From positions 1 to 61,910 of the forward strand of contig JANMDU010000042.1 in assembly GCA_031376455.1 (NCBI GenBank): a stretch of 61,910 nt of DNA, in the 5' to 3' direction. A program made the translations under genes and the position numbers. This document shows, in pieces, positions 34,426 to 44,500 of the stretch (within the stretch, counting starts at the first letter, position 1; every line of letters begins with the position of its first letter). The stretch comes from JANMDU01 sp031376455 (lineage in GTDB: Bacteria > Pseudomonadota > Gammaproteobacteria > Burkholderiales > Burkholderiaceae_C). The notes beneath the pieces are model-generated. The model did not search any database and was not told the origin of the DNA. It saw nothing but the letters and a program-made list of their open reading frames with translations.

Positions 34426-34731
34426 TCAACTAAATACTGGACGGAAAAAAGTGCGCTCATAGCTGAGGATGCAACGTGTCTCTTCAGCATACTTGAAGGC
34501 GGCTTGACACTCTGGGTCTTCGAACGACTTGGTTCTGTAGTCTTCATACGCCGCCAGCGATGAAAACGTGAACGATGCGAGTCCAATGTTGTTCGCGCCT
34601 TCCGAGGGTAACAAGTATCCGTGATGTACCCCACCAAATTTATTGACCAGTGGAATCCAGAGCTTGCCGTAATGTTCAAATTCTTTGATCTTGGCTGGAT
34701 CAAGGACATAACGAAGATGGCATGTGATCAT
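34426..34731 (-). CDS. NIPSNAP family protein
   Basis: A 101-residue protein matching the NIPSNAP family: MITCHLRYVLDPAKIKEFE, a WIPLVNKFGGVHHGYLLPSE segment, an ECQAAFKYAEETRCI helix and a C-terminal SYERTFFRPV. The fold is a dimeric ferredoxin-like barrel and the function is mostly unknown. The ATG at 34731 follows AAGGAG by 8 bases, so the open frame upstream is not used. It is the only gene between two long inverted arms, oriented opposite to the MBL gene and the same way as hemL. Lies inside a unit that could have moved or could invert. Confidence 0.88.
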   Translation of the reverse strand: MITCHLRYVLDPAKIKEFEHYGKLWIPLVNKFGGVHHGYLLPSEGANNIGLASFTFSSLAAYEDYRTKSFEDPECQAAFKYAEETRCILSYERTFFRPVFS

Positions 34732-34824
34732 GAAAATTACTCCTTGGTGGGTTTTTGGGAACTTATGCGATTGCAAAAATTGCACGACATACACCGCTCT
34801 CGTTTTCGAAAAGCTAACTTTCTA

Positions 34825-35117
34825 TCCAGCGTAGACCGTTGGGTAGTCGGATCGGAAATTTTTTTGGAAGGCGCGCGGGGAGAGGGTTGGTTAACAACGA
34901 TCTCAATCGCGTGTGTTTTTCAAAAAAATTATCCGAGACGACTGCCCAACGGTAGGCCGCTTGTACAAAAATTCGCGTGAAACCGGTAGAAAGCAGAACC
35001 CTTCGATCCTTCGACAAGCTCAGGACAGGCGGAGCTAAGGACGAACGGGTAGACACTACTAAATCGGTAGCACTCTACGCAGTAAATACGCCGGCTACAT
35101 GCCAAAATCGCTTAAAG
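34825..35117 (-). repeat. Right arm of long inverted repeat around the NIPSNAP gene
   Basis: This is the inverted partner of 34108-34384. Perfect blocks are at 34882-34920 (39 bp) and 34997-35036 (40 bp); between them similarity is high but with small gaps. The outer end is a dispersed-repeat copy, and its last bases supply the hemL stop codon. The gene-free stretch 34732-35111 holds only this arm and the NIPSNAP promoter. Confidence 0.9.
35054..35117 (-). repeat. Dispersed palindromic repeat, orientation B on + (right end of inverted unit)
   Basis: ACTACTAAATCGGTAGCACT, CTACGCAGTAAATACGCC, GGCTACATGCCAAAATCG and CTTAAAG. The copy is full length and opposite in orientation to the one at 34108. 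Confidence 0.85.
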
Positions 35118-36392
35118 AAGCATAGAGAATACTTCTTTAGCTGCCGCAAACGTTTCTTCCAAATCCGCTTCGCTGTGCGCTGCGCTCACGAAGCCGGCTT
35201 CGTACAACGCGGGGGCGAAGTAAATGCCGCGGTCGAGCATGCCGTGGAAGAATTTGGCGAAGACGGCGGTATCGGTTTTGACGGCTTGTGCGTAGTTTTG
35301 CGCGAGCTGGGGTTGCAGGAAAAAGCCGAACATGCCGCCTTCGCTATCGGCGCTGTATGGAACGCCAGCGGTTTTCGCGGCGCTCCCCATGCCTTGAGCC
35401 AAGGCACGAGTGCGCTTCCCGAGGTTTTCATAAAAACCGGGCTTTTGAATTTCTTTGAGCGTGGCCAAGCCGCAAGCTGTGGCGATTGGGTTGCCGCTCA
35501 ATGTACCGGCTTGATAGACAGGGCCGAGCGGCGAGAGCTTGCTCATGACCTCTTTGCTTGCGCCAAAAGCCGCCAGCGGCATGCCGCCGCCAATCACTTT
35601 GCCCAGCACGGTCATATCGGGCACGATGCCAAGGACTTGCTGCGCGCCACCGAGCGCCACGCGAAAACCCGTCATCACTTCATCAAAGGCCAGCAAAGCG
35701 CCATGCTTCGTACACAGCTCACGGCAGCGCTGCGCAAAGGCTTGCGAGGAGCGCACGAAATTCATGTTGCCGGCGATGGCCTCGATCATCAAACAGGCGA
35801 TTTCGTCGCCATGCAAGGCAAAGCATTCTTCCAGCTGGGGAATGTTGTTGAATTCGAGTACCAACGTGTGTTGCACGACTTCAGGAGGAATGCCGGCGCT
35901 GGTCGGGCTGCCAAATGTTGCCAAGCCTGAGCCTGCTTTGACGAGCAAGGCATCGGCATGGCCGTGGTAGCAGCCTTCAAATTTGATGATTTTGCTGCGG
36001 CCGGTTGCGCCGCGCGCGAGGCGAATCGCGCTCATGCCGGCTTCTGTCCCCGAAGACACGAGGCGCACCATTTCCATGCTGGGCATGAGCCTCAAGATTT
36101 CCTCAGCCAGCTCGACTTCGCGCTCAGTCGGCGCGCCAAAAGAGAAGCCGTCCAGCAAAGCTTTTTGCACGGCTTCAACAACGGCTGGGTGGCCATGCCC
36201 CAAGATCATCGGGCCCCAAGAGCCGATGTAATCAATATGGCGCTTGCCGTTGGCATCCCAAAAATACGCGCCTTGGGCACGCTTGACAAAACGGGGGGTG
36301 CCGCCCACTGCGCGAAACGCGCGAACGGGGGAATTGACGCCGCCGGGAATGCTTATCTGGGCGCGCTCGAAAAGGTTTTGGTTCAGATCCAT
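35112..36392 (-). CDS. hemL: Glutamate-1-semialdehyde 2,1-aminomutase
   Basis: A 426-residue PLP enzyme that makes 5-aminolevulinate in the C5 haem pathway. It shows SIPGGVNSPVRAF, YIGSWGPMILGH, a FEGCYHGHADA segment, LLAFDEVMTGFR and GKVIGGGMPLAAFG with the Schiff-base lysine. Length is normal. The TAA stop lies within the adjacent dispersed repeat (35112-35114), so the last residues may differ from relatives. It is followed upstream, at 36414, by a ThiD-like gene on the same strand. Confidence 0.97.
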   Translation of the reverse strand: MDLNQNLFERAQISIPGGVNSPVRAFRAVGGTPRFVKRAQGAYFWDANGKRHIDYIGSWGPMILGHGHPAVVEAVQKALLDGFSFGAPTEREVELAEEILRLMPSMEMVRLVSSGTEAGMSAIRLARGATGRSKIIKFEGCYHGHADALLVKAGSGLATFGSPTSAGIPPEVVQHTLVLEFNNIPQLEECFALHGDEIACLMIEAIAGNMNFVRSSQAFAQRCRELCTKHGALLAFDEVMTGFRVALGGAQQVLGIVPDMTVLGKVIGGGMPLAAFGASKEVMSKLSPLGPVYQAGTLSGNPIATACGLATLKEIQKPGFYENLGKRTRALAQGMGSAAKTAGVPYSADSEGGMFGFFLQPQLAQNYAQAVKTDTAVFAKFFHGMLDRGIYFAPALYEAGFVSAAHSEADLEETFAAAKEVFSMLL

Positions 36393-36413
36393 AAATCGTA
36401 TTAAAAATGAAAT

Positions 36414-37358
36414 TCAGTGTCGGGTGGCGTTTGGGGGCATGCCGAGCAGATCCTGATCGGCATCAGATTCTGATTCTGATTCTGATTCTTCTTCGTCATC
36501 GTCATCTCCTACTTGCGCCCAAAACATGCGATCAGGAATCGCCGCACCCATGCCGGGCAGAAAAGCCGCCAGCAAACAGCCATTCACATAAATGCTGGCT
36601 TCGCGCACGGCCTCGGCCAGTTCATCACCGCTGGCAAGCAATGTGGCGAGAGTTGCTGAAAACGTATCGCCCGCGCCCACAAAGTCCGCTTCATAGCGAT
36701 CCAGCGAGATGCTGGTGATGATCGATTCGGGTGATGCAGCCACGGTATCCGTCGTCTCGACCTGCACATTCGCGCTCGTAATCACCACATAGGGCACGCC
36801 GTGCTGAGCAGCGGCGGCTGCAATATCGCGCGGGCTGGGGCGCTTATCGCTCGTCCATTCAGGAAGCAGCCAACGCCACAAAATATCGTAATTACCCACT
36901 AAAACACTGGTTTGCGGCAAGATCAATTCCGTCAAAGCATCAAGGTAGGATTCGATTTTGTCGCGTTCCCACCACGAAAGCGGTGTGATCTGCGTGATCA
37001 CGGGGATGTCTTCGTAATCAGCCGTGATCTCAGCCACCACAGCGAGTGCCTCAGGCGAGCCGACGAAGCCGATTTTGAAAACTTCCACGTTCATATCTTC
37101 CAAAACCGTGCGCGCCTGGCTTTCTACAGCATCCGCATCGAGCTCAATCAATTCAAAAATGGTGGACGTATCCCGCACCAAAATCCCAGTGGTCACAGGC
37201 AAAGCATGCCCGCCGGACGAAGTAATTGCGATTTGATCCGCAGACAAACCGCTCGCGCCGCTCGCATCCATCACATTGAAGCTCATCACGCAGATTGGAG
37301 ATTCGCCCTCATCGTCCTCTTCAGAAGTGACCGGGGCGACGCTGGGCTGGAAAGACAT
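36414..37358 (-). CDS. ThiD-like kinase family protein with an acidic Ser/Glu tail
   Basis: A 314-residue ribokinase-fold protein annotated in the lineage as hydroxymethylpyrimidine/phosphomethylpyrimidine kinase. It has the anion-hole and catalytic-base motif GAGDTFSATLATLLA, but the N-terminal substrate loop reads DASGASGLSAD and differs from classical ThiD (GSDPSGGAG). A true HMP-kinase role is therefore not certain. The C-terminus has an acidic tail (DDDDEEESESESESDADQD) after the GMGAAIPDRMFWAQ end block, encoded in part by four GATTCT hexamers. It lies between hemL and rubredoxin, the usual place in Burkholderiales. Confidence 0.75.
   Translation of the reverse strand: MSFQPSVAPVTSEEDDEGESPICVMSFNVMDASGASGLSADQIAITSSGGHALPVTTGILVRDTSTIFELIELDADAVESQARTVLEDMNVEVFKIGFVGSPEALAVVAEITADYEDIPVITQITPLSWWERDKIESYLDALTELILPQTSVLVGNYDILWRWLLPEWTSDKRPSPRDIAAAAAQHGVPYVVITSANVQVETTDTVAASPESIITSISLDRYEADFVGAGDTFSATLATLLASGDELAEAVREASIYVNGCLLAAFLPGMGAAIPDRMFWAQVGDDDDEEESESESESDADQDLLGMPPNATRH
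36466..36489. repeat. Tandem hexamer (GATTCT)4 in the ThiD-like gene
   Basis: Four perfect units encode the Glu-Ser repeats of the acidic tail. Copy-number change would lengthen or shorten the tail without a frameshift. Confidence 0.85.
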
Positions 37359-37524
37359 GCAAATGCTTCGTAAAAGGACTCAAGATCGGCAACCCGCCTA
37401 ACCGTCGGTTTGCCATATATGACCACTGCGCCGGATTTGCATCTCCCGCGTCAGCGTGTCGATACAATGTAAGACTGTTAACACACTGATTCTATGGTGC
37501 TTTTCAAGAAAGACGCGTTTGAGC

Positions 37525-37707
37525 ATGACTGAGACCCTTGCGAACAAAACATGGATGTGCCTGATCTGCGGCTGGATTTATGATGAATCTTCTGGGGCGA
37601 CGGATCATGGCATTTCTCCAGGCACGGCTTGGAGCCACGTTCCTATGAATTGGACCTGTCCAGAATGCGGTGCGCGCAAAGAAGATTTTGAAATGGTGCA
37701 AATTTAA
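37525..37707 (+). CDS. Rubredoxin
   Basis: A 60-residue iron protein with the two CxxC pairs MCLICGWIYDE and WTCPECGARKEDF, which hold one Fe. It is an electron carrier in the cytoplasm. The ATG at 37525 gives the usual small size; an open frame upstream from 37456 is not conserved. It is divergent from the ThiD-like gene and upstream of pilG by 73 bases. Confidence 0.95.
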   Translation: MTETLANKTWMCLICGWIYDESSGATDHGISPGTAWSHVPMNWTCPECGARKEDFEMVQI

Positions 37708-37780
37708 GTTAATCTAGCCTTTGAATATCTATTTTGAAATACATCCTCATGACGTTCAATGACCTAAGCTGGAGCGCAAT

Positions 37781-38161
37781 GTGAGCGCATCGAGTGGATT
37801 CAAAGTTCTCGTCATTGATGACAGCAACACGATTCGGCGCAGCGCTGAGATTTTTCTCAAGCAAGGTGGCCATGACGTGATGCTCGCCGAAGATGGCTTC
37901 GACGCACTCGCAAAAGTTAATGATTTTGCGCCACATTTGATTTTTTGTGACATTCTTATGCCCCGCTTAGACGGGTATCAGACCTGCGCCATTATCAAAC
38001 GCAACGCCCATTTCGCGACAACACCGGTCATCATGCTGTCATCAAAAGACGGCGTATTTGACAAAGCTCGTGGCCGCATGGTGGGCAGCGAGGAATATTT
38101 AACCAAACCCTTTACCAAAGACCAATTGCTACAAGCCGTGCTGCAATTTGGCAAACTTTAA
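37781..38161 (+). CDS. pilG: Twitching motility response regulator PilG
   Basis: A 126-residue stand-alone receiver domain with VLVIDDSNTIRR, the phospho-accepting aspartate in IFCDILMPRLDG, and the KPFT lysine near the end. It is taken to start at the GTG at 37781, 6 bases after GGAG. In the Pil-Chp system it transmits signals to type IV pilus extension. It is first in the operon pilG-H-I-J-L. Confidence 0.95.
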   Translation: MSASSGFKVLVIDDSNTIRRSAEIFLKQGGHDVMLAEDGFDALAKVNDFAPHLIFCDILMPRLDGYQTCAIIKRNAHFATTPVIMLSSKDGVFDKARGRMVGSEEYLTKPFTKDQLLQAVLQFGKL

Positions 38162-38185
38162 CCGACAGCCATCTAGAGGCCACTT

Positions 38186-38551
38186 ATGCCAATTAACAAA
38201 GTACTCATTGTTGACGACTCGAAAACTGAGATCATGTACCTCACCGATATGTTGAGTAAGCACGGTTTCTCAGTGCGCAGTGCGGAAAACGCCGCCGATG
38301 CATTCAAGAAGCTTGCTGAGGAGAAACCCGAGCTAATTTTGATGGACATCGTGATGCCCGGCCAAAATGGCTTTCAGCTCACCCGAGCAATTTCTCGAGA
38401 TCCCGCTTTTTCTGATGTGCCCATCATCATGTGTACCAGCAAAAATTTGGAGACGGATCGTGTCTGGGGGATGCGACAGGGAGCGCGGGATTATGTGACG
38501 AAACCCGTAGACGCCAATGAATTGATGGCCAAGATCAAGGCGCTTGGCTAA
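38186..38551 (+). CDS. pilH: Twitching motility response regulator PilH
   Basis: A 121-residue stand-alone receiver with VLIVDDSKTEIMYL, the aspartate in ILMDIVMPGQNGF and the KPVD lysine. PilH acts against or alongside PilG, and is thought to affect retraction or to act as a phosphate sink. The start lies 24 bases after pilG. Confidence 0.95.
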   Translation: MPINKVLIVDDSKTEIMYLTDMLSKHGFSVRSAENAADAFKKLAEEKPELILMDIVMPGQNGFQLTRAISRDPAFSDVPIIMCTSKNLETDRVWGMRQGARDYVTKPVDANELMAKIKALG

Positions 38552-38597
38552 GCATTGCCTGTCGCAATACAACAAATAAAGCAGGACAACATCAGAA

Positions 38598-39143
38598 ATG
38601 GCAAACCGGCAAGCACTGCGAGAATTGCAAACGCGATTAGCAGCTAGGCTTCAACAAGCCCGTACCGAAGGCGTCGCTGCGGGTTGGCTGGCTATAGAAC
38701 TCTCAGGAGAGCGTTACTTGCTCCCGTTGGCTCAATCTGGCGAGATTTTCCCAATCACAAGCGTACACAAAGTGCCCTACACGCACGATTGGTTCATGGG
38801 CGTCGCCAACTTACGCGGAGGCCTGTATGGGATTGTCGATCTTTCCAGCTTCATCTCCGGCACAACTTTGCACCGTACCTTCGACGGCAGTATTCGCGAG
38901 CAAGCGCGCTTGGTTGCCCTCAACAGCGCCATGGAGATCAATTGCGCTGTTCTGATTGATCGCTTAGGCGGCTTGCGCGGCGTGGCCGATTTTGTCTCGC
39001 GCGATGAAGCGCCTGCAGGCTCGCCTGCTTTCATGTCTGCACAGTATGTTGATAAAACCGGCCAATCTTGGATCGAGTTGGATTTGCAACAATTGGCCAG
39101 CTCCCCAGGATTTCTAGGCATTGCAGCACTCGCAGCAGCCTGA
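38598..39143 (+). CDS. pilI: CheW-like adaptor PilI
   Basis: A 181-residue protein with a CheW domain: LAIELSGERYLLPLAQSGEI, VANLRGGLYGIVDLSSF and a C-terminal YVDKTGQSWIELDL. It links the PilJ receptor to the PilL kinase at the pole. It follows pilH by 46 bases. Confidence 0.93.
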   Translation: MANRQALRELQTRLAARLQQARTEGVAAGWLAIELSGERYLLPLAQSGEIFPITSVHKVPYTHDWFMGVANLRGGLYGIVDLSSFISGTTLHRTFDGSIREQARLVALNSAMEINCAVLIDRLGGLRGVADFVSRDEAPAGSPAFMSAQYVDKTGQSWIELDLQQLASSPGFLGIAALAAA

Positions 39144-39197
39144 ATTTCTAAATTTTCGATTTTCCTTCTCAGCCCAGAACCACATAGAGGCCGCATC

Positions 39198-41453
39198 ATG
39201 TCCTTAGCACAAAGAATTTCCAGTCTCTTCAAGCGTGGCCAATCCTCAGCGGAGCCGTCTATATTTACGCAGGTTGGTTTAACGAAGGATGAGGCTGACG
39301 CGATCGGACAAGTCAATGTAGCATTTCCATCTGTTGCTGTCAGTGCCGGAGAAGAGAGCAGCGACCGCGGTGCGGCGGAGTCTGGTTCTGCAGTGAGTTT
39401 GCCTGTTCTTGGCACACGCGATTCTGCCGAACACCGACGCATTTTGACGGTATTGTTGATTGTGGCCTTGGTGGTGTTTTTGGCAGTGATGTTCTTCGCG
39501 CTAGCGCAAGCTGACAACGTGGCTCGGCAAGTGGGTGCATCGGGCCAATCCTTGATGCAATCGCAGCGTTTAGCTAAATCAGTCTCCCAAGCCTTGGTGG
39601 GCTCGCCACAGGCTTTTACCGAGGTGTCGGAAAGTGCAGGCGCGTTGGCAAAAAACGTTCGTGGCCTGAAGGCTGGCGATGATGAATTGCGACTGACGCA
39701 AGTGGCTCCTGTGCTGACAGAAGACGTCGAAAAAGCCATGCCTTTGGTAGAACGTGCAGAGAAAAATGCAGCCACAGTACTTTCTCAGCAAAAGATTTTG
39801 ACGCAGGTGGGCAGCGCTTTGCGTACGATCAATCGTCAATCGTCTGATCTGCTCGAAGTCGCCGAGACTGTTTCTTCGCTCAAGCTCCAACAAAATGCAC
39901 CAGCGACCGAAATTTCGGCCTCTGGCCAGCTCGTGATGTTGACGCAGCGTATTGGCAAATCGGCCAACGAATTCTTGACCATGGAAGGCGTGAGCCCCGA
40001 GGCTGTGTTTTTGCTGGGTAAAGATTTGAATTCGTTCAAGGAAATCGCTCAAGGCCTGCTTGAAGGCAGCCCTGAGCTGCGCTTAGCAGCCACCAAAGAT
40101 CCGCAAACTCGAGAGCGTTTAGAAGCTTTGCTCAAACAATACGAAGAAACTCGCGGTCAAGCGGGCGCGATTTTGGGTAATTTGCAGGGCTTGGTGTCCG
40201 CACGTGAAGCGCAATCAGCCATCGTGGCAGACTCAGAGCCGCTGAGACGCCAACTTGAAGATTTACAAGGTCGCTTGTCGGGTCAAACCGGTCTGGGCTT
40301 GATACCGCTCATCGTTTTGGGTTTGATGGGTTTGCTTGCTGTGTTGGCTGGCTTGGGATTGGCGCGTGTCCAATTGGCAGAAAGCCGAAAAGGACAATCC
40401 ATTGCTGAGCAACAACGACTGATGGCTCAGGGCCAAGAGCAGGAAGCTAAGCGTATCAATGATGCCAATCAAGCGGCTATTTTGCGCTTGATGAACGAAC
40501 TGCAGTCGGTTGCTGAAGGTGATTTGACGCAAGAAGCCACCGTGACCGAGGACATCACAGGTGCGATTGCCGACTCCGTGAACTACACGGTGGAGGAGTT
40601 GCGCTCTCTGGTAGGTAACGTGCAAAACACAGCGACCCGCGTGGCACAAACAACGGCTGTGGTGGAAAGCACCTCGACCGAACTGCTGGCGGCTTCGACC
40701 GAGCAGCTGCGCGAAATTCGTGAAACGGGCCAGTCCGTGCTCGATATGGCAGGCCGAATCAACCAAGTGTCCGGCCAAGCGCAAGAATCTGCTCAGGTGG
40801 CGCGTCAATCGCTGTCCGCTGCTGAATCTGGCTTGCAGGCTGTGCAAAACGCCATCGGCGGTATGAACGCCATTCGTGACCAGATTCAGGATACTTCTAA
40901 GCGTATCAAGCGCCTCGGTGAATCTTCTCAGGAGATTGGTGAGATCACCGAGCTGATTTCCGACATTACTGAACAGACGAACGTGTTGGCGCTCAACGCT
41001 GCCATCCAGGCAGCCTCCGCTGGTGAAGCCGGGCGAGGCTTCTCCGTGGTGGCGGAAGAGGTGCAGCGATTGGCTGAGCGCTCCGCCGAAGCGACGAAGC
41101 AGATTTCGGCACTCGTGAAAGCCATTCAGACCGACACACAAGATGCTGTGGCCGCTATGGAACGCTCGACGCAGGGTGTGGTTGAGGGCGCAAAACTTTC
41201 TGACAATGCAGGTACGGCGCTGGTGCAGATTGATTCTGTGTCTCGCCGCCTTGCCGAGCTGATTGAAGACATTTCCAAATCAGCCTCTCGCGAAGCTGAT
41301 TCGGCCAACGTGGTGGCTGGCAACATCCAACACATTTTCGCGGTGACCGAGCAAACCGGAGAAGGTACACGTTCCACGGTGCAGCAGGTGCGAGATCTAT
41401 CTCGGGTGGCCGAAGAACTGCGTCAGTCGGTATCGCGATTCAAAATTGGCTGA
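39198..41453 (+). CDS. pilJ: Type IV pilus methyl-accepting receptor PilJ
   Basis: A 751-residue receptor. It has a cytoplasmic leader, a membrane helix near residues 75-100 (ILTVLLIVALVVFLAVMFF), a periplasmic region with two PilJ-type helical repeats (SQRLAKSVSQAL, TQRIGKSANEFL), a second helix (LIPLIVLGLMGLLAVLAGLG), a HAMP-like linker, and a signalling domain with TEQTNVLALNAAIQAASAGE. The N-terminal leader of 75 residues is long for the family. No methylase or methylesterase gene (pilK, chpB) is in the window. Confidence 0.94.
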   Translation: MSLAQRISSLFKRGQSSAEPSIFTQVGLTKDEADAIGQVNVAFPSVAVSAGEESSDRGAAESGSAVSLPVLGTRDSAEHRRILTVLLIVALVVFLAVMFFALAQADNVARQVGASGQSLMQSQRLAKSVSQALVGSPQAFTEVSESAGALAKNVRGLKAGDDELRLTQVAPVLTEDVEKAMPLVERAEKNAATVLSQQKILTQVGSALRTINRQSSDLLEVAETVSSLKLQQNAPATEISASGQLVMLTQRIGKSANEFLTMEGVSPEAVFLLGKDLNSFKEIAQGLLEGSPELRLAATKDPQTRERLEALLKQYEETRGQAGAILGNLQGLVSAREAQSAIVADSEPLRRQLEDLQGRLSGQTGLGLIPLIVLGLMGLLAVLAGLGLARVQLAESRKGQSIAEQQRLMAQGQEQEAKRINDANQAAILRLMNELQSVAEGDLTQEATVTEDITGAIADSVNYTVEELRSLVGNVQNTATRVAQTTAVVESTSTELLAASTEQLREIRETGQSVLDMAGRINQVSGQAQESAQVARQSLSAAESGLQAVQNAIGGMNAIRDQIQDTSKRIKRLGESSQEIGEITELISDITEQTNVLALNAAIQAASAGEAGRGFSVVAEEVQRLAERSAEATKQISALVKAIQTDTQDAVAAMERSTQGVVEGAKLSDNAGTALVQIDSVSRRLAELIEDISKSASREADSANVVAGNIQHIFAVTEQTGEGTRSTVQQVRDLSRVAEELRQSVSRFKIG

Positions 41454-41516
41454 TGCCAATGGGTGTCAGCATAATGCTGCTGCCTAGTGAATGCGCAAAG
41501 CAACAGGATGATTTCT

Positions 41517-44500
41517 ATGGCCACTTTTCCTAACGCACCTGCGGACTCTGCCAACACTGTAGACCTTGATGTTGGCGTCAATCATGATCTCGGGCCTTTG
41601 GCGTGGGTGCTTGATGAACTTCGCAAATCACTCGATTCCGCCACCAAGGCACTGCGACGTTATGTGCGAGATGTCGAGCTAGCCAAAGGTTCTGATCTGA
41701 ACGCGGCTGATGCGAGCCAATTGCGCATTGCGCGTCAACAACTCCATCAATCTGTCGGCGCGCTTGAGATGGTGGGCTTCATATCGCCCGCCTCCATGCT
41801 TCGCGGCATGGAAGGTGCCGTACAAAAATTTATCGCCAAGCCAGAGCTCTGTACCGATGCAGCCGCAGGAAAACTCGAACGTGCAAGTTTCGCCTTGCTG
41901 GGTTATTTAGAAGCCTTGTTGACTGGCAAACAACCATCCGCTGTCGAGCTTTTTAGTCAGTATGCCGATGTACAAGAACTCGCCGGTGCGACCCGTATCC
42001 ACCCCGCCGATCTATGGACGACGCCATGGGAATGGCGCGATTTGCACAGCACGGTTTCCATCACAACAGAATTAACTGCTGACTTCCGTGCGCGTTTCGA
42101 TAGATTGGCACTGACAGTCGTTAAAACTGCAGACTTGGCAGCCTGCGACGAACTGGCTCAGCTGAGCGCTGGGCTTGCCAATCAAACGAAACTTGAAGTT
42201 GACGCACATTTCCGTGTGTTTTGGCGCATTGCGGCTGGCGTCTTAGAGGCCGTCGCCACGTCATCGCTCAAACCAGATTTGCATATCAAGCGCACCATAT
42301 CGCGCCTGCTGATTCAACTGGCCACACATATCAAGGGCGACCTTTCAGTCCCCGAACGACTCGCGCAAGATTTGCTTTTCTTCTGCGCGCAAGCGACTCC
42401 GAATGGCATGACACCCCTACTGGGCGAAGTTCGCATGACCTATGGACTTGCCAGTCACACCCCCGTGGACTACACCCGAAGTTTTTACGGCCATTTTGAC
42501 CCGACTTTTCTGGTGCAAGCACGAAAGCGAATTGGTCAACTCAAGGAGTCTTGGTCCGCGTTCACGGCAGGTGAGATCAGCAAGGCTAAGCCTGTGCAGG
42601 ATCAAATGTCATTGTTGGTTGATTCAATCACCAAGCTATTGCCGACAACAGGCGCTGGCTTGTCTAGTGCATTGAATGAGGTGATCGACAGCACTGCGCG
42701 CCAGCAAAAGCCGCCAGAAGCTGCCCTCGGCATGGAAGTAGCGACTGCCATTTTGTATTTAGAGGCGAGCTTCGAAGACTTTGATCCGCAAGATAAGCAG
42801 CAGAGCAAGCGCATGGACCATTTGGCGCTGCGATTGCAAAATGCGCGCAGTGGCTCGATCAGCCAACCGCTCGAATCATGGATGGAGGAGCTTTATCGTC
42901 GGGTGAGTGATCGCTCAACCATGGGCTCTGTGGTCGGAGAACTCAAGCTGTCCCTCAATGAGCTTGAAAAGATGCTGGATGCGTTTTTTCGTGATCCACA
43001 AGACAAGGTTTTGCTCACCAATGTACCCGGCAAGCTCGCGCAGGTGCGCGGCGTCCTCACGGTATTAGGTTTGGATCATGCGCAATTGGCTGTCACTCGC
43101 ATGCGCGAGAGCGTTGAACACATCCTGGTGACCAACCTCGAAGCAGACGAAGGAAATGCAACGCGCCTATTCAATCAACTCGGTAATAATCTTGGCGCTT
43201 TAGGCTTTTTGATTGATATGCTGAGTTACCAACCCGTGTTGGCAAAGAAGCTTTTTGTCTACGACGATATCGAAGGCGAACTCAAGCCACTGATGGGTCG
43301 CACCATTGTGGAGCAAGCTCCACAATTGACTCAAAATTCCGCACAAACTGTAGCGAACGCTGCGCAATCCACAAAGACTGCAATTGCAACTCCAATTGCG
43401 CCGAACGATACCGGAATGGTCACCGCTACAGCTCCTGTCATAGTGGACGCTGCCGAGGTTGATCCTGAGCTGCTCGATATCTTCTTGGAGGAAGCCCGCG
43501 AAGTCGCAGGCAATGGCCTCGTCGCAACACAAGCTTTGATGTTGGAGTCCAACAACATTGGTGAGATGACTACGTTGCGCCGCGCCTTCCACACCCTCAA
43601 GGGCAGCGCCCGGATGGTGGGGCTCAACGTATTTGGTGAAGCCGCTTGGTCGATGGAACAAGTTCTTAACACTTGGCTGGCCGAGCAAAAGCCTGCTTCA
43701 CCACAACTCTGTGAGCTTTTCACCCAAGCCTTACATGTGCATCAAATTTGGATTGAAGAAATTGCAAATGGTGCTGGCCAGCAGCGCAGCGCTTTGCCTT
43801 TGCGCAAGAGCGCAGATGCGATGCGCCTACACGGCCAATTTCTACCGATCGCATCGGACGCGCAGATTGTTGTTGCATTCAATGAGCCTGCGCCTCAAGT
43901 GCAGGCCTCTGCTGAACGGCTTGATACGCCGGCTGGCAGCACATTGCTACCCGCAGATTCTGTAACGCAGACTGCCGAAGCTGATCAGTCGGCGCTAGCT
44001 GCTGCCTCGACGGCCGCATTCACGGCCACAGCTGCAATCGCAGCTTTCGAAGGATCTTTCACAAAGATCGACTTGCCGGAATTGAACTTGCCCGAGTTGA
44101 CGCTCCCAGATACCGCGCCATTGCCTTCAGAGTCGGATGTGTCGTTCGAGTTCGGTATTCACGATCCAAGCGCGATGCTAGATGCTGAGCCGATAGTGAC
44201 CATCGCAACGCAAGTCTCTTCCGCTGAGCCAGCGACAGTAAATACGCTGACTGCTGATGCTGGCTCAAGCGTTGAATTTCCGATGGAGTCGCTGACAGCA
44301 AATGATCAAGACGTATTGATCACCGACGAAGAGATGGCCGCCTTCGAGCGCGCCATGATGGCGCTGCCTGAAACCGACACGCCGATAATATCTCCTGCTG
44401 ATGAAGTTCCCGTAACCCATCTCCCGCCTAGTGAAGATCACGATATCGCTTCGCCCGACGATTTTGTGATCAGCAGGCTAGATTTGGAAGCTCTAGAGAA

